A stretch of DNA of 26,758 bases, from assembly GCA_036558125.1 (NCBI GenBank), contig DATBGE010000013.1:1-26758 (forward strand), given 5' to 3'. The notes beneath the pieces were generated by a model, which was given only the letters and a program-made list of their open reading frames with translations, searched no databases and was not told the DNA's origin. A program made the translations under genes and the position numbers. Origin of the DNA: DATBGE01 sp036558125 (lineage in GTDB: Bacteria; Gemmatimonadota; Gemmatimonadetes; Gemmatimonadales; GWC2-71-9). Positions 5,893 through 13,154 of this stretch are shown piece by piece. Numbering within the stretch: the first letter of the stretch is position 1; each line of letters opens with the position of its first letter.

Positions 5893-8817
5893 TTGTCGCC
5901 GAACGGACCACGCAGTATCTCATCCGCAATGCTTGCCATCCTGTTTCTTCTCGGCACCCTGCCCGGCGTCCAGGCCGGGCAGGGAGAATCGTCGCGTGAG
6001 ATAGCGAGGCTCGCACAGCATGCCTTCGAGCGCGACAGTGCCGACCGCATCGCTGCCGCGTGGTCCGCAAGGCTGGGGCGAGACTCCTCGGATCGAGCCG
6101 CGGCGCTTGGCCTGGCGACGCTCGCAGCGCTGCGCTACGACTCGCTCGAGGCGCACGAAGCGTATACCCGGCTTATCTCCACCCTCCCTTCCAGCGACCC
6201 CTACCGAATTCAAGCCTTGATCGGGCTCGCGTTCGCTGAGGTCTGGCAAGTCCCGTTCGATATTTCGGCGGCGCGATTCGCCCTGGCCGCCGATCTCGCA
6301 GCAAAGACCGGCGATCGAACTGCGCAGGCGACAGCGCTCGGCCTCCTTGGCTTTCTGCGCTCCCGTCTGACTGGAATGCACGCCGGGCTCGCCATCATGG
6401 ACTCGGCGGAGCGGGTCACGCCGTCCGGGGACGACGAGGTGTTTGCCCTCGTCGCCTGCACCAAGGCGCCGATCATGAGTTTTGCCGGTCAGGGCGACCC
6501 TGAACTCCAGGCGAGGCTTGGACTCGCGGCCGCCAAGCGGAGCGGGTCCCTCAGGATGATCGGGCACTGCTATCACGCGCTTGCCAACGTGCTGATCAAC
6601 ACCGAGACGGAACCGAATGCTCCGGATGCCAATCTGGACAGCGCGATCACGGTTCTCCGAACCGCGCGAGATGGCCACATGTTATCGCTGGCGCTGTTCA
6701 CCCGTGGGTACAACGCCTCGGCCGTCTTCGACTTCGGGGTGGCCCGGCGCTGGCTCTCCGAAGCCGTGCAGACCGGCGACAGTGTCGGATGCCGGTTCTC
6801 CGTCGCGTGGGCGAAGCGCTTTCTCTCCCTGGTGAGCTGGCAGTTTGGTGACAAGCGCTCGGCCGCCGAAGATTTCCACGCTGCGAAGCGGATCTTCACA
6901 ATGTTGAACGACCGCCTTGCTCTGGGGAACATTGCGGCCGCCGAGGGCAGTGTCGCACTCGAAATGGGCCGGCTGGATGAGGCGGAGGCCAATTTCCGCC
7001 GCGGACTCGTCAGTGCAGAGCGCAGCGGTTTGGCCGAGGGAGTACTGTTTGCCCATCATCGCCTTGCAGCCTTGAAGGCCTTCCGCCGAGACTGGGAAGG
7101 TGCGCGAGACGAACTGCTGACCGCGAAGCGATACGGTGACAGCCATGGGCATGCTGGCTGGAGCAGCGGGTTGCAATACCCGCTCGGTCTGGCCTCGTTA
7201 CGCATGAACGATCTTCCGGCGGCGGAGCGCTATTTGAAGGGGGCGCTCTCGACCAGCGGGCCCGAACAGTACCTGGATCAATACGCCATCAAGACCAGGC
7301 TCGCCGAAGTGTACGTGCGCAAAGGCGACTTCGTCCGGGCCCTGGATGAAGCCACCACCGCTTCAGATCGCATCGACGCATTTCGAACCGGGCTGAGCGA
7401 CCACGCCCTCCGGCTCCTGGTCTTCCAAGCACAGTCGTTGTGGGATGAACCCGATGCGGGGCTGGCGACGATCATCGCCGAGTTCGTCAGGGCCGGTTAT
7501 GTCAGGGAAGCGTTCCGGCTGGCGGAGCGGAGGAAAGCCCGCACTCTGACCGATCACATGGTACAGACGGTGGCACTTTCGGATTCAGCGGGCGACGGGC
7601 CCCGCGCGGAAACCACCGCGGATCCGGTAGAACTCGCGACCGCCGCGATCGATTCTCAGACCGCGCTGCTGGAATACTTTGCGGGCCCAAGCCGGCAACC
7701 CACCACACTTTTTGTGGCGACTCCGTCCCGACTGGCCGGCTATGTCCTCCCGCCGCTCGATTCGCTGGGCCCGGACATTGAGCGCTTCGTTGCCCTGCTC
7801 TCTGCCGGTGATGACGGCAGTAACCTCGGGACCCGTCTCCGCGCCGCCTTGCTCGATTCAGTGCTGGCAGGACTTCCTGACGTGATCAACAGGTTCGTTC
7901 TGGTCCCCGATGGCCCCCTGCACCGCCTGCCATTCGACGCGTTGCTCCTGGCCAGTAAGGAACCGCTGGTGATCCGTTACGCGATCACGGTCGCGCCTTC
8001 CGCCGCCGTTGCAGCCAGGCTGCACGCCCGTCGCGCGAGCACACTCCCACCGCGCGTGCTCGCTATCGCCGACCCGCGATTCGCGACGGAGGCAACCGGT
8101 GATGAGGGAACCAGCATCTACCGCGCGGCTTTTTCCTCGACCGGCGGGCTTGCCAGGCTTGCGGGCTCCGCCGAGGAGGCCAGGGAGGTCAGCCGCTATG
8201 GCCGGCGCGGGGTTCTCCGGCTTCGGGATGAGGCCAGCGAAGCGTTTCTCAAGCGGGCGGCTCTCGACAGCTTCCGCATAATTCATCTCGCGACACACGC
8301 GATCGTGGATGAAGGCACCCTCAGTCGGACCGCGCTCGCTCTATCGCCGGGCCAGGAGGAGGATGGCTTCGTGGGGCCGGCAGATCTCGCAAAGTTGCGC
8401 CTCGCTGCGGATGTCGTGGTCCTGTCCGCCTGCCGCACCGCGGGCGGATGGGTTGTAGGAGGGGAGGGCATCCAGGGACTGACAGCTCCACTGCTCCAGG
8501 CGGGAGCTCGCTCAGTTCTCGCAACGCTGTGGCCGATCGAGGATCGTTCGAGAAATGACCTGATCGAACCGTTCTACCGTGGCCTCGCCGATGGTCTTCC
8601 CGCGACTGAAGCGTTGCAGCGCGCGAAGCTCGAGGCGATCCGGAACGGCGCGCCTCCTTCAGTGTGGGCCACCTTCACCTTGATCGGTGACCCTCTGGTG
8701 AGAGTTCCCCTGGATCGGCCGACGAGCCGGGGTGGGACATCGCTGATTGGAGTTCTGATTGGTTTGCTGGTCGTGGCCCTTCTGACCCGGAGAAGGTTCA
8801 GGGCGCTACGACCTTGA
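5893..8817 (+). CDS. Exported TPR-repeat CHAT-domain protease-like protein
   Basis: The 974-residue product starts at TTG 5893 (ATG 5929 is an in-frame alternative). Residues 1-28 look like a signal peptide (core LAILFLLGTLPG, cleavage VQA/GQ). Residues about 90-560 are helical repeats of TPR type (for example ALEMGRLDEAEANFRRGL). From about residue 650 the C-terminal part is a CHAT caspase-like domain: VPDGPLHRLPFDALLL, then IIHLATHA with the probable catalytic His802, VVVLSACRTAGG with Cys847, GGEGIQGLTAPLLQAGARSV, and the usual ending FTLIGDPLV. The last 28 residues have GG, a hydrophobic stretch and RRRFRALR, a C-terminal membrane anchor. CHAT proteins are cysteine peptidases related to separase and caspases. 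It overlaps the anti-sigma gene tail-to-tail by 20 bp. The CHAT assignment is secure; proteolysis and target are inferred. Confidence 0.92.
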   Translation: MSPNGPRSISSAMLAILFLLGTLPGVQAGQGESSREIARLAQHAFERDSADRIAAAWSARLGRDSSDRAAALGLATLAALRYDSLEAHEAYTRLISTLPSSDPYRIQALIGLAFAEVWQVPFDISAARFALAADLAAKTGDRTAQATALGLLGFLRSRLTGMHAGLAIMDSAERVTPSGDDEVFALVACTKAPIMSFAGQGDPELQARLGLAAAKRSGSLRMIGHCYHALANVLINTETEPNAPDANLDSAITVLRTARDGHMLSLALFTRGYNASAVFDFGVARRWLSEAVQTGDSVGCRFSVAWAKRFLSLVSWQFGDKRSAAEDFHAAKRIFTMLNDRLALGNIAAAEGSVALEMGRLDEAEANFRRGLVSAERSGLAEGVLFAHHRLAALKAFRRDWEGARDELLTAKRYGDSHGHAGWSSGLQYPLGLASLRMNDLPAAERYLKGALSTSGPEQYLDQYAIKTRLAEVYVRKGDFVRALDEATTASDRIDAFRTGLSDHALRLLVFQAQSLWDEPDAGLATIIAEFVRAGYVREAFRLAERRKARTLTDHMVQTVALSDSAGDGPRAETTADPVELATAAIDSQTALLEYFAGPSRQPTTLFVATPSRLAGYVLPPLDSLGPDIERFVALLSAGDDGSNLGTRLRAALLDSVLAGLPDVINRFVLVPDGPLHRLPFDALLLASKEPLVIRYAITVAPSAAVAARLHARRASTLPPRVLAIADPRFATEATGDEGTSIYRAAFSSTGGLARLAGSAEEAREVSRYGRRGVLRLRDEASEAFLKRAALDSFRIIHLATHAIVDEGTLSRTALALSPGQEEDGFVGPADLAKLRLAADVVVLSACRTAGGWVVGGEGIQGLTAPLLQAGARSVLATLWPIEDRSRNDLIEPFYRGLADGLPATEALQRAKLEAIRNGAPPSVWATFTLIGDPLVRVPLDRPTSRGGTSLIGVLIGLLVVALLTRRRFRALRP

Positions 8818-9418
8818 AACGCTGTAGAGTAGAACGAACGTGCTCGCCGTTGGTGATTTCTGCGACGACCGCCCAGCGATACTCCGCCCCCGACGGGAGC
8901 GGAGTATCGGAGGACATCGTGGCGGTGGTATCGGTCCCGGTGTGCTGCCAGACGACGTCGCCTGAAGGGGTGAGGACCTCGATTCGGTACTGCAATGCAT
9001 CGGCGACCGGGTGCCACACGAATGATGCGGGTGGGACCACGCGGGCGTCCGGGGCCGGACTCTCGATCGCGATCGGCGCACCATCTCCTCGCAGGACGGA
9101 ACCGTCTCGCGGTGAGCCGAGTCGCCAAACCAGCGCCGCTCCCAGAAGCAGCGTCAGGGCGGCTGCCAGCGCCGTCACCCGGGGAAAGGGACGCGGCGGC
9201 TCTGCCTTGGCCACCGAACGCAACAGTTCGAATTCAGGGAGACAGAACGGGCAGCCCATGATGTGATCGATTCGGCGGAGGCGCTCCTGCTCGGAAATCT
9301 CCGGCTGCAACAGTTCTTGAAGCGCCTCTGGACTGAGGCAGGAGGTTCGATCAACCTCTCCGGAAGCTCGGATTGCCAGCAGGCGGTCGTAGCTTTCCCG
9401 CACGCGCTCCTCCTTCAT
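8798..9418 (-). CDS. Zinc-finger anti-sigma factor with extracytoplasmic Ig/Fn3-like domain
   Basis: The 206-residue protein follows the sigma gene with an ATGA overlap (9415-9418), the classic arrangement of a sigma/anti-sigma pair. Residues 27, 52, 56 and 59 give C-x24-H-x3-C-x2-C, the ZAS zinc-binding anti-sigma motif (HIMGCPFC). One membrane helix lies at about 81-98 (VTALAAALTLLLGAALVW). The remaining ~105 residues would be outside the membrane and read as an Ig/fibronectin-III-like fold: SPAPDARVVPPASFVWHPVA, YRIEVLTPSGDVVWQ and YRWAVVA. Such domains may sense an envelope signal. The gene end overlaps the CHAT gene end by 20 bp on the opposite strand. Binding to the adjacent sigma factor is inferred from context and motif. 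Confidence 0.92.
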   Translation of the reverse strand: MKEERVRESYDRLLAIRASGEVDRTSCLSPEALQELLQPEISEQERLRRIDHIMGCPFCLPEFELLRSVAKAEPPRPFPRVTALAAALTLLLGAALVWRLGSPRDGSVLRGDGAPIAIESPAPDARVVPPASFVWHPVADALQYRIEVLTPSGDVVWQHTGTDTTATMSSDTPLPSGAEYRWAVVAEITNGEHVRSTLQRFKVVAP

Positions 9419-9966
9419 GAGTCCACCTCGGGGCCGATTCCCATGCTGGTGAGCCGATCCCGCAAGTCGGCCAGTCCCCGATACAGCAGGTTCCGGGTCT
9501 TGGCCTCGGTCCAGCCCAGCAAATCGGCGATTTCCTCCCGGCCATATCCCGCCAGGTACATCCGGACGACCGACCGTCGGGAATCGGGGAGATGGCCCAC
9601 CGCTTCACCGATCTGCTCGGCCAACTCGGCCCCGGCCATGATGGCCTCGGGTGAGGGTGCTTCTCCCAGGATCGCCTCACCGGTGACCCGGCTCACCCGA
9701 ACCGGAGTCTCGCGCCGCGCGCGCCGCCGCCTCAGGAGGTCCAGAGCTGCAGACGCGGCCGTGCGATATATATAGGACGCAGGAGCCGCCTCAATCTTCT
9801 CGCCGTTCTGCAACGCCTTCCAAAGTCGCACCCGTACCTCCTGAACCAGATCGTCGACGTCCTTTCCCGCGAGACCATGGCGAAGCCCTACCCTGCGTAC
9901 CCGGTCGGCAAACCGGTTCAGCACGGTTTCTAGTGCCCGGGACTCCGGATCTGTGGGGAAGGTCAC
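9415..9966 (-). CDS. ECF-type RNA polymerase sigma factor
   Basis: I chose GTG at 9966, which gives 183 residues, the normal ECF length; the open frame continues upstream to 10206 but that part crosses the divergent lipoprotein gene and has no sigma features. Region 2 is seen at DVDDLVQEVRVRLWKAL (about residues 36-52) followed by YIYRTAASAALDLLRRRRARR. Region 4 is the helix-turn-helix near the end: LPDSRRSVVRMYLAGYGREE and IADLLGWTEAKTRNLLYRGL. The two are joined by the short linker expected when sigma region 3 is absent. It is the first gene of the sigma/anti-sigma operon and is divergent from the lipoprotein cluster, its most obvious possible target. The ribosome site is weak, and no consensus autoregulated promoter was recognised. 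Confidence 0.93.
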   Translation of the reverse strand: MTFPTDPESRALETVLNRFADRVRRVGLRHGLAGKDVDDLVQEVRVRLWKALQNGEKIEAAPASYIYRTAASAALDLLRRRRARRETPVRVSRVTGEAILGEAPSPEAIMAGAELAEQIGEAVGHLPDSRRSVVRMYLAGYGREEIADLLGWTEAKTRNLLYRGLADLRDRLTSMGIGPEVDS

Positions 9967-10093
9967 AAGCCTGAAGGTACGCCCACCGCATTGCCGCGCA
10001 ACGTGGTTTTCCGAGTGAGAATGAGCGCCGGGCGCCTGCGTAGCTCGAATGAGGGGTGCAATGAAGCACCCGTCAACCATACCAGGAGGAAGT
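9967..10093. promoter_or_regulatory. Divergent control region between sigma operon and lipoprotein cluster, with hairpin
   Basis: These 127 bp hold the start regions of two opposite transcription units. A perfect inverted repeat GGGTGC-AATGAA-GCACCC lies at 10054-10071, just before a strong AGGAGGA ribosome site at 10083-10090. I do not see a convincing -35/-10 pair of housekeeping or ECF type on either strand, so promoter positions are unknown. The palindrome could be an operator or a 5'-leader hairpin. Confidence 0.5.
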
Positions 10094-10249
10094 ATGTCAG
10101 CGTCTCGTCTCAATGCCGGTCGCTTGTTCGCTCTGAGCATCCTGATGCTCGGCCTGTTGATCGCTGGTAACGCCTGCACCAATCCCGAAGGGGAATCAAG
10201 CCACACCAGTGACTGCGACTACAACTCCTCGAACCATACCTGCAGCTGA
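10094..10249 (+). CDS. Small predicted lipoprotein, 51 residues
   Basis: ATG 10094 is preceded by a strong AGGAGGA ribosome site, which decides the start over the in-frame ATGs at 10049 and 10061. The peptide has a basic n-region (R5, R10), a hydrophobic core (LFALSILMLGLLIAG) and a likely lipidation Cys28 in AGNAC; Asn at -2 and Gly at -3 make the lipobox imperfect. The mature part would be only about 24 residues: Cys, then NPEGESSHTSD, C, DYNSSNHT, C, ending in Ser. Three cysteines and many Ser/Asn/Asp suggest a small surface peptide with a possible disulphide. It is the first gene divergent from the ECF sigma operon and precedes three larger lipoproteins of similar N-terminal type. Function unknown. 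Confidence 0.75.
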   Translation: MSASRLNAGRLFALSILMLGLLIAGNACTNPEGESSHTSDCDYNSSNHTCS

Positions 10250-10264
10250 TCGGGCACGAGAGGC

Positions 10265-10290
10265 GCGGGCGCGCCCAGACGGGCGCCCGC
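10265..10290. other. GC-only hairpin between two lipoprotein genes
   Basis: GCGGGCGC (10265-10272) and GCGCCCGC (10283-10290) pair over 8 bp around a 10-base loop, in the 58-bp gap after the 51-residue lipoprotein gene. No T-run follows, so it may be an attenuator or a 3'-stabilising stem that sets unequal expression of the small first gene and the rest. Confidence 0.5.
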
Positions 10291-10307
10291 CTACCAATAG
10301 GATAGGC

Positions 10308-11084
10308 ATGTCACTTCAGAGTATACCACTTCGGACCCGGCTCGTTGCGGGTGGATTCACCGCACTGACGATTCTGGTCGCCAGTTGCGGATGTGATGAT
10401 GCGACGTTTGGCAGCTCCTGCGACTCCGACGACCACGACGCGAGCGCCGGCATCCAGGGGTTTCTCACCAAGACCAAGGGCGACGGGAAATCGGTACCGG
10501 CAGGCACAGACATCTCGCTCGAGGTATTCCTGGCCAATGTGAACGAGTCGGCGCTTTGCGGGCATACCATTACATGGACGCCCGGAGCCAACAGCGGCTC
10601 GGCTTCTCCGGTCACCAGTGAAACTGCCGCCGATGGCACGACGGTAGCGACCTGGACCCTGGGGCCGACCGTCGGGCAACAGACCCTGACGGCCACGGTC
10701 AACAATTCCATTCCGACGCTGTCGGTGATCTTTACCGCGACGGCAACCGGTGGATCTCATCCGATTGCCGAGGTGTCGATGTACAACCTGCTCAGCACCG
10801 CGGGTGTCACGGCCTCGGTCGAGACTCCCTTCCAGGGCACCGTCGGCTATGGAACTCTCTCGACTCTGGGTCTAACCACCAAGAACCTCCAGGTCGAGGT
10901 AGGAGAGGAATACACATTCACCGCGTCGGTTGGATCTAAAACCGGGACGATCACGTGTACCGCCGCAGCCGGCATCATCCCGGGTCCCCAAAACCCGGGG
11001 AATACCGGCACCGCCCTGGTCTCGGTTTCGGCGGATCCGGCCGAGGGCGTGTTCCTCCAGTGCATCTCAGGAGGATGGGAGTGA
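10308..11084 (+). CDS. Predicted lipoprotein with Ig-like (Big_1-type) domain
   Basis: ATG 10308 has an AGGAT-like site and gives a good lipoprotein signal, while the longer frame from 10209 crosses the end of the previous gene. The 258-residue product has R9 and R11, a hydrophobic core and the lipobox LVASC with Cys27, followed by GCDD and further acidic residues and cysteines (SSCDSDDHD). Residues about 47-145 read as a bacterial Ig-like domain of the invasin/Big_1 pattern (GKSVPAGTDISLEVFL, TVATWTLGPTVGQQTLTATV). The last ~110 residues (AEVSMYNLLSTAG onward) are another beta-rich region with two cysteines. Probably held at the envelope surface and exposed. It shares Cys27-x-C-D-D with the next two genes, so they form a family by N-terminus and Ig domain. 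Confidence 0.82.
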   Translation: MSLQSIPLRTRLVAGGFTALTILVASCGCDDATFGSSCDSDDHDASAGIQGFLTKTKGDGKSVPAGTDISLEVFLANVNESALCGHTITWTPGANSGSASPVTSETAADGTTVATWTLGPTVGQQTLTATVNNSIPTLSVIFTATATGGSHPIAEVSMYNLLSTAGVTASVETPFQGTVGYGTLSTLGLTTKNLQVEVGEEYTFTASVGSKTGTITCTAAAGIIPGPQNPGNTGTALVSVSADPAEGVFLQCISGGWE

Positions 11085-11109
11085 GAATTCCATAGGGCAG
11101 CCTGCGTCA

Positions 11110-11140
11110 ATGGGGAGACACAGGAGAGCGTGTCCCCCAT
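11110..11140. other. Strong intergenic hairpin with ribosome-site-like loop
   Basis: ATGGGG-(A)-GACAC pairs with GTGTC-CCCCAT: 11 bp with a single bulged A (11116) around the loop AGGAGAGC (11122-11129). It lies in the 71-bp gap between lipoprotein genes, 5 bases ahead of the true AGGAGG ribosome site of the next gene (11145-11150). No T-run follows. Confidence 0.65.
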
Positions 11141-11155
11141 ATCCAGGAGGGCAGG

Positions 11156-12139
11156 ATGCCCCGCTTCACCGGCCTAACCCGCATGAGAATCGCGGCTTGC
11201 TGTCTCGCCGCCATTGCCCTGGCCGTCGGCAGCTGCGAGTGTGACGACAGCGGCAGCACCGGCAGCACCGCAACGCCCAGCACAATGACCGCCATCGGTG
11301 GGGACAACCAAACCGCCCCGGGGGGCAGCGCGCTCCAGCCGGTCATAGTCGAAGTCCTGGACGCTTCGGAGAACCCCCTATCCGGCATCGACGTCGAGTG
11401 GACCACCGACGGCGGGACGGTGGATCCGACCACCTCGACCACCGATGCAAGCGGCCACGCACAGACTGTCTGGACCCTTCCAACGACACCTGGCTCGTAC
11501 ACCGCCACGGCATCGATCTCGAATCCGGTGCTGACGACCAGCTTCACGGCAGAAGCAACGGCGCCCTGCACGCCGACGGGAACGGCGACCCTGCAGGAGG
11601 ATTTCTCGGTCGGCAATCAGTGGAGTGCCAACGTTTTCCAGATCGACGGAACGGCTTCCCACACCGAGGGCAATCAAGCCACCGGCGGGAATCCTGGTGG
11701 GTACCGGCAGATGACTCACACCATCGGTCCACCGGCCGGGACCTCAGGTGCCTCATACATCTGGGTGGAGCATCTGTACTCCGGCGGGACTTACGACCCC
11801 AGTACCTCGGGTGAAGTGTGCGATGTGGTGTACAGCGAAGACCAGATTGACTTCTCTCTACCGACCCAGGTCATGTGGGGGCTCATCATCGAGCAGGGCG
11901 GCCACCGGTTCATCTCTCGTCCTACGCCCCAGTTCAACTTCGCCGTCTGGACGCACGCGGGTCCCTACACCCTTCGGGCATCGGATTTCTCGCCGGCACC
12001 GGGCCCCGATTTCTCGACCTCCGGCGGAGTCATGACGTTCGGTTACTTCCGAGCTAACTCGACTTCGACGAATCCGACGACCACGAGCACTATCGAGCAC
12101 GGCATCGACAACTGGCGATTCGACATTCGCCACAAGTGA
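11156..12139 (+). CDS. Predicted surface lipoprotein: Ig-like plus laminin-B-like domain (paralogue A)
   Basis: ATG 11156 follows the strong site AGGAGGGCAGG. The 327-residue product has R9/R11, a hydrophobic core and lipobox AVGSC with Cys27, then ECDD and a Ser/Thr/Gly linker. Residues about 40-135 form a Big_1-type Ig domain (DNQTAPGGSALQPVIVEVLD, WTTDGGTVDPTTSTTDASGH, VWTLPTTPGSYTATA). The C-terminal ~190 residues start with TATLQEDFSVGNQWSANVF and contain GGNPGGYRQMTH, a pattern like that of laminin-IV-B/concanavalin-type jelly rolls (GNPGGY), and end in HGIDNWRFDI. These domains bind carbohydrate or matrix in other proteins; that role is only inferred here. It is a tandem paralogue of the next gene along its full length. 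Confidence 0.82.
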   Translation: MPRFTGLTRMRIAACCLAAIALAVGSCECDDSGSTGSTATPSTMTAIGGDNQTAPGGSALQPVIVEVLDASENPLSGIDVEWTTDGGTVDPTTSTTDASGHAQTVWTLPTTPGSYTATASISNPVLTTSFTAEATAPCTPTGTATLQEDFSVGNQWSANVFQIDGTASHTEGNQATGGNPGGYRQMTHTIGPPAGTSGASYIWVEHLYSGGTYDPSTSGEVCDVVYSEDQIDFSLPTQVMWGLIIEQGGHRFISRPTPQFNFAVWTHAGPYTLRASDFSPAPGPDFSTSGGVMTFGYFRANSTSTNPTTTSTIEHGIDNWRFDIRHK

Positions 12140-12179
12140 CAGCAGCGGTTGAAGCGCCCTATACGCCGGGAGGAACCCA

Positions 12180-13151
12180 GTGCGTACCGTCCTGCCTCAA
12201 ACCAGAACCCAGCTGGCCGCGCTCGGCCTGACCACGATGGCCCTGGCCTTTGCCAGCTGTGAGTGCGACGACGACAGTGGCAATACGGAACCCACTGGTA
12301 ACGCCAACGAGATGACCGCCGTCAGCGGCGATCCACAGACGGCGCCAGTTGGATCCCAACTCCAACCGCTGATCGTCCTGGTCGTCGATGACCAGGCCCA
12401 GCCACTCGCCAATGTCACGGTGGATTGGAATCCCACCGGTCCTACCAGCGGGACGGTCAACCCCGCAACCTCCACGACAGGGACCGACGGGAAGACCCAG
12501 ACTTTGTGGACTCTCCCTTCAGTGGAGGGCAGTTACACCGTCGTCGCGAACATTCCCGGTACCAGCATTACGGCGGATTTCCACGCTCAGGCTACTGCCG
12601 CGCTCGCCTGCAACAATCCGATCATCATCCAGGACGATTTTGAAGGCGCCGATCAATTCACTACGACCGAAACCGCGACCAACGGCGCCAGCCACACCGA
12701 GTCTCTCTCCGGGACGGGCGGAAACCCGGGTGGCTACCGCCACATGGGCCACTCCATGACGCCGAGCAGTGACCTGTACGTCTACCACTCCTTTACCGGG
12801 GGTGGCTACGAGCCGGCGGTGGACGGCGCCATTGATCACATCAACTACTACGAGGATCAGATCGAGATCAATCCGCCCTTTGGCGGAGCGCAGATCGGAT
12901 GGGGATTCTTCTTCGAGCAGGGTGGGACGCGCTTCACCAAGGTGATCGGCAACGCAGCGTACGGGAACACGACGTGGCTGACCAACCAGATCCTCGACAT
13001 GACGCAGGCTACCTTCCCGGCGGCTGACTTCTCGGCATCGGGTGGGCCGATCAGCTTCGGCTACTATCGAGCGAACACGAATAGCTCGGCGGGAGCGTCG
13101 TATCCTACGACGCACGGCATCGACAATTTCAAAGTGCAGATTTGTCGGTAG
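12180..13151 (+). CDS. Predicted surface lipoprotein: Ig-like plus laminin-B-like domain (paralogue B)
   Basis: GTG 12180 follows GGGAGGAA at a normal distance. The 323-residue product repeats the architecture of the upstream gene: lipobox FASC with Cys27, ECDDDSG, a Big_1-type Ig domain (DPQTAPVGSQLQPLIVLVVD, GTVNPATSTTGTDGKTQTLW), then a C-terminal domain with DDFEGADQFTTTE, GGNPGGYRHMGHSM, YYEDQIEI, FFEQGGTRF and HGIDNFKVQI. The matching blocks (SEDQIDF/YEDQIEI, IIEQGGHRF/FFEQGGTRF, FGYFRAN/FGYYRAN) show a tandem duplication followed by much divergence. It ends 3 bp from the stop of the convergent operon, without a visible terminator. A surface-binding role is inferred. Confidence 0.82.
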   Translation: MRTVLPQTRTQLAALGLTTMALAFASCECDDDSGNTEPTGNANEMTAVSGDPQTAPVGSQLQPLIVLVVDDQAQPLANVTVDWNPTGPTSGTVNPATSTTGTDGKTQTLWTLPSVEGSYTVVANIPGTSITADFHAQATAALACNNPIIIQDDFEGADQFTTTETATNGASHTESLSGTGGNPGGYRHMGHSMTPSSDLYVYHSFTGGGYEPAVDGAIDHINYYEDQIEINPPFGGAQIGWGFFFEQGGTRFTKVIGNAAYGNTTWLTNQILDMTQATFPAADFSASGGPISFGYYRANTNSSAGASYPTTHGIDNFKVQICR

Positions 13152-13154
13152 GAC

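Noticed and set aside
5893..9966. Type III-E CRISPR (Craspase) locus
   Set aside because: No gRAMP/Cas7-11, Csx30, Csx31, cas1 or repeat array is present; the CHAT protein also carries a signal peptide. Only the TPR-CHAT plus sigma-factor theme is shared.
9967..10206. An 80-residue N-terminal extension of the ECF sigma factor
   Set aside because: It crosses the divergent lipoprotein gene with its strong ribosome site and has no sigma-like residues; 183 residues is the normal ECF length.
10265..10290. Intrinsic terminator after the 51-residue lipoprotein gene
   Set aside because: The stem is strong but no T-run follows; listed only as a hairpin.
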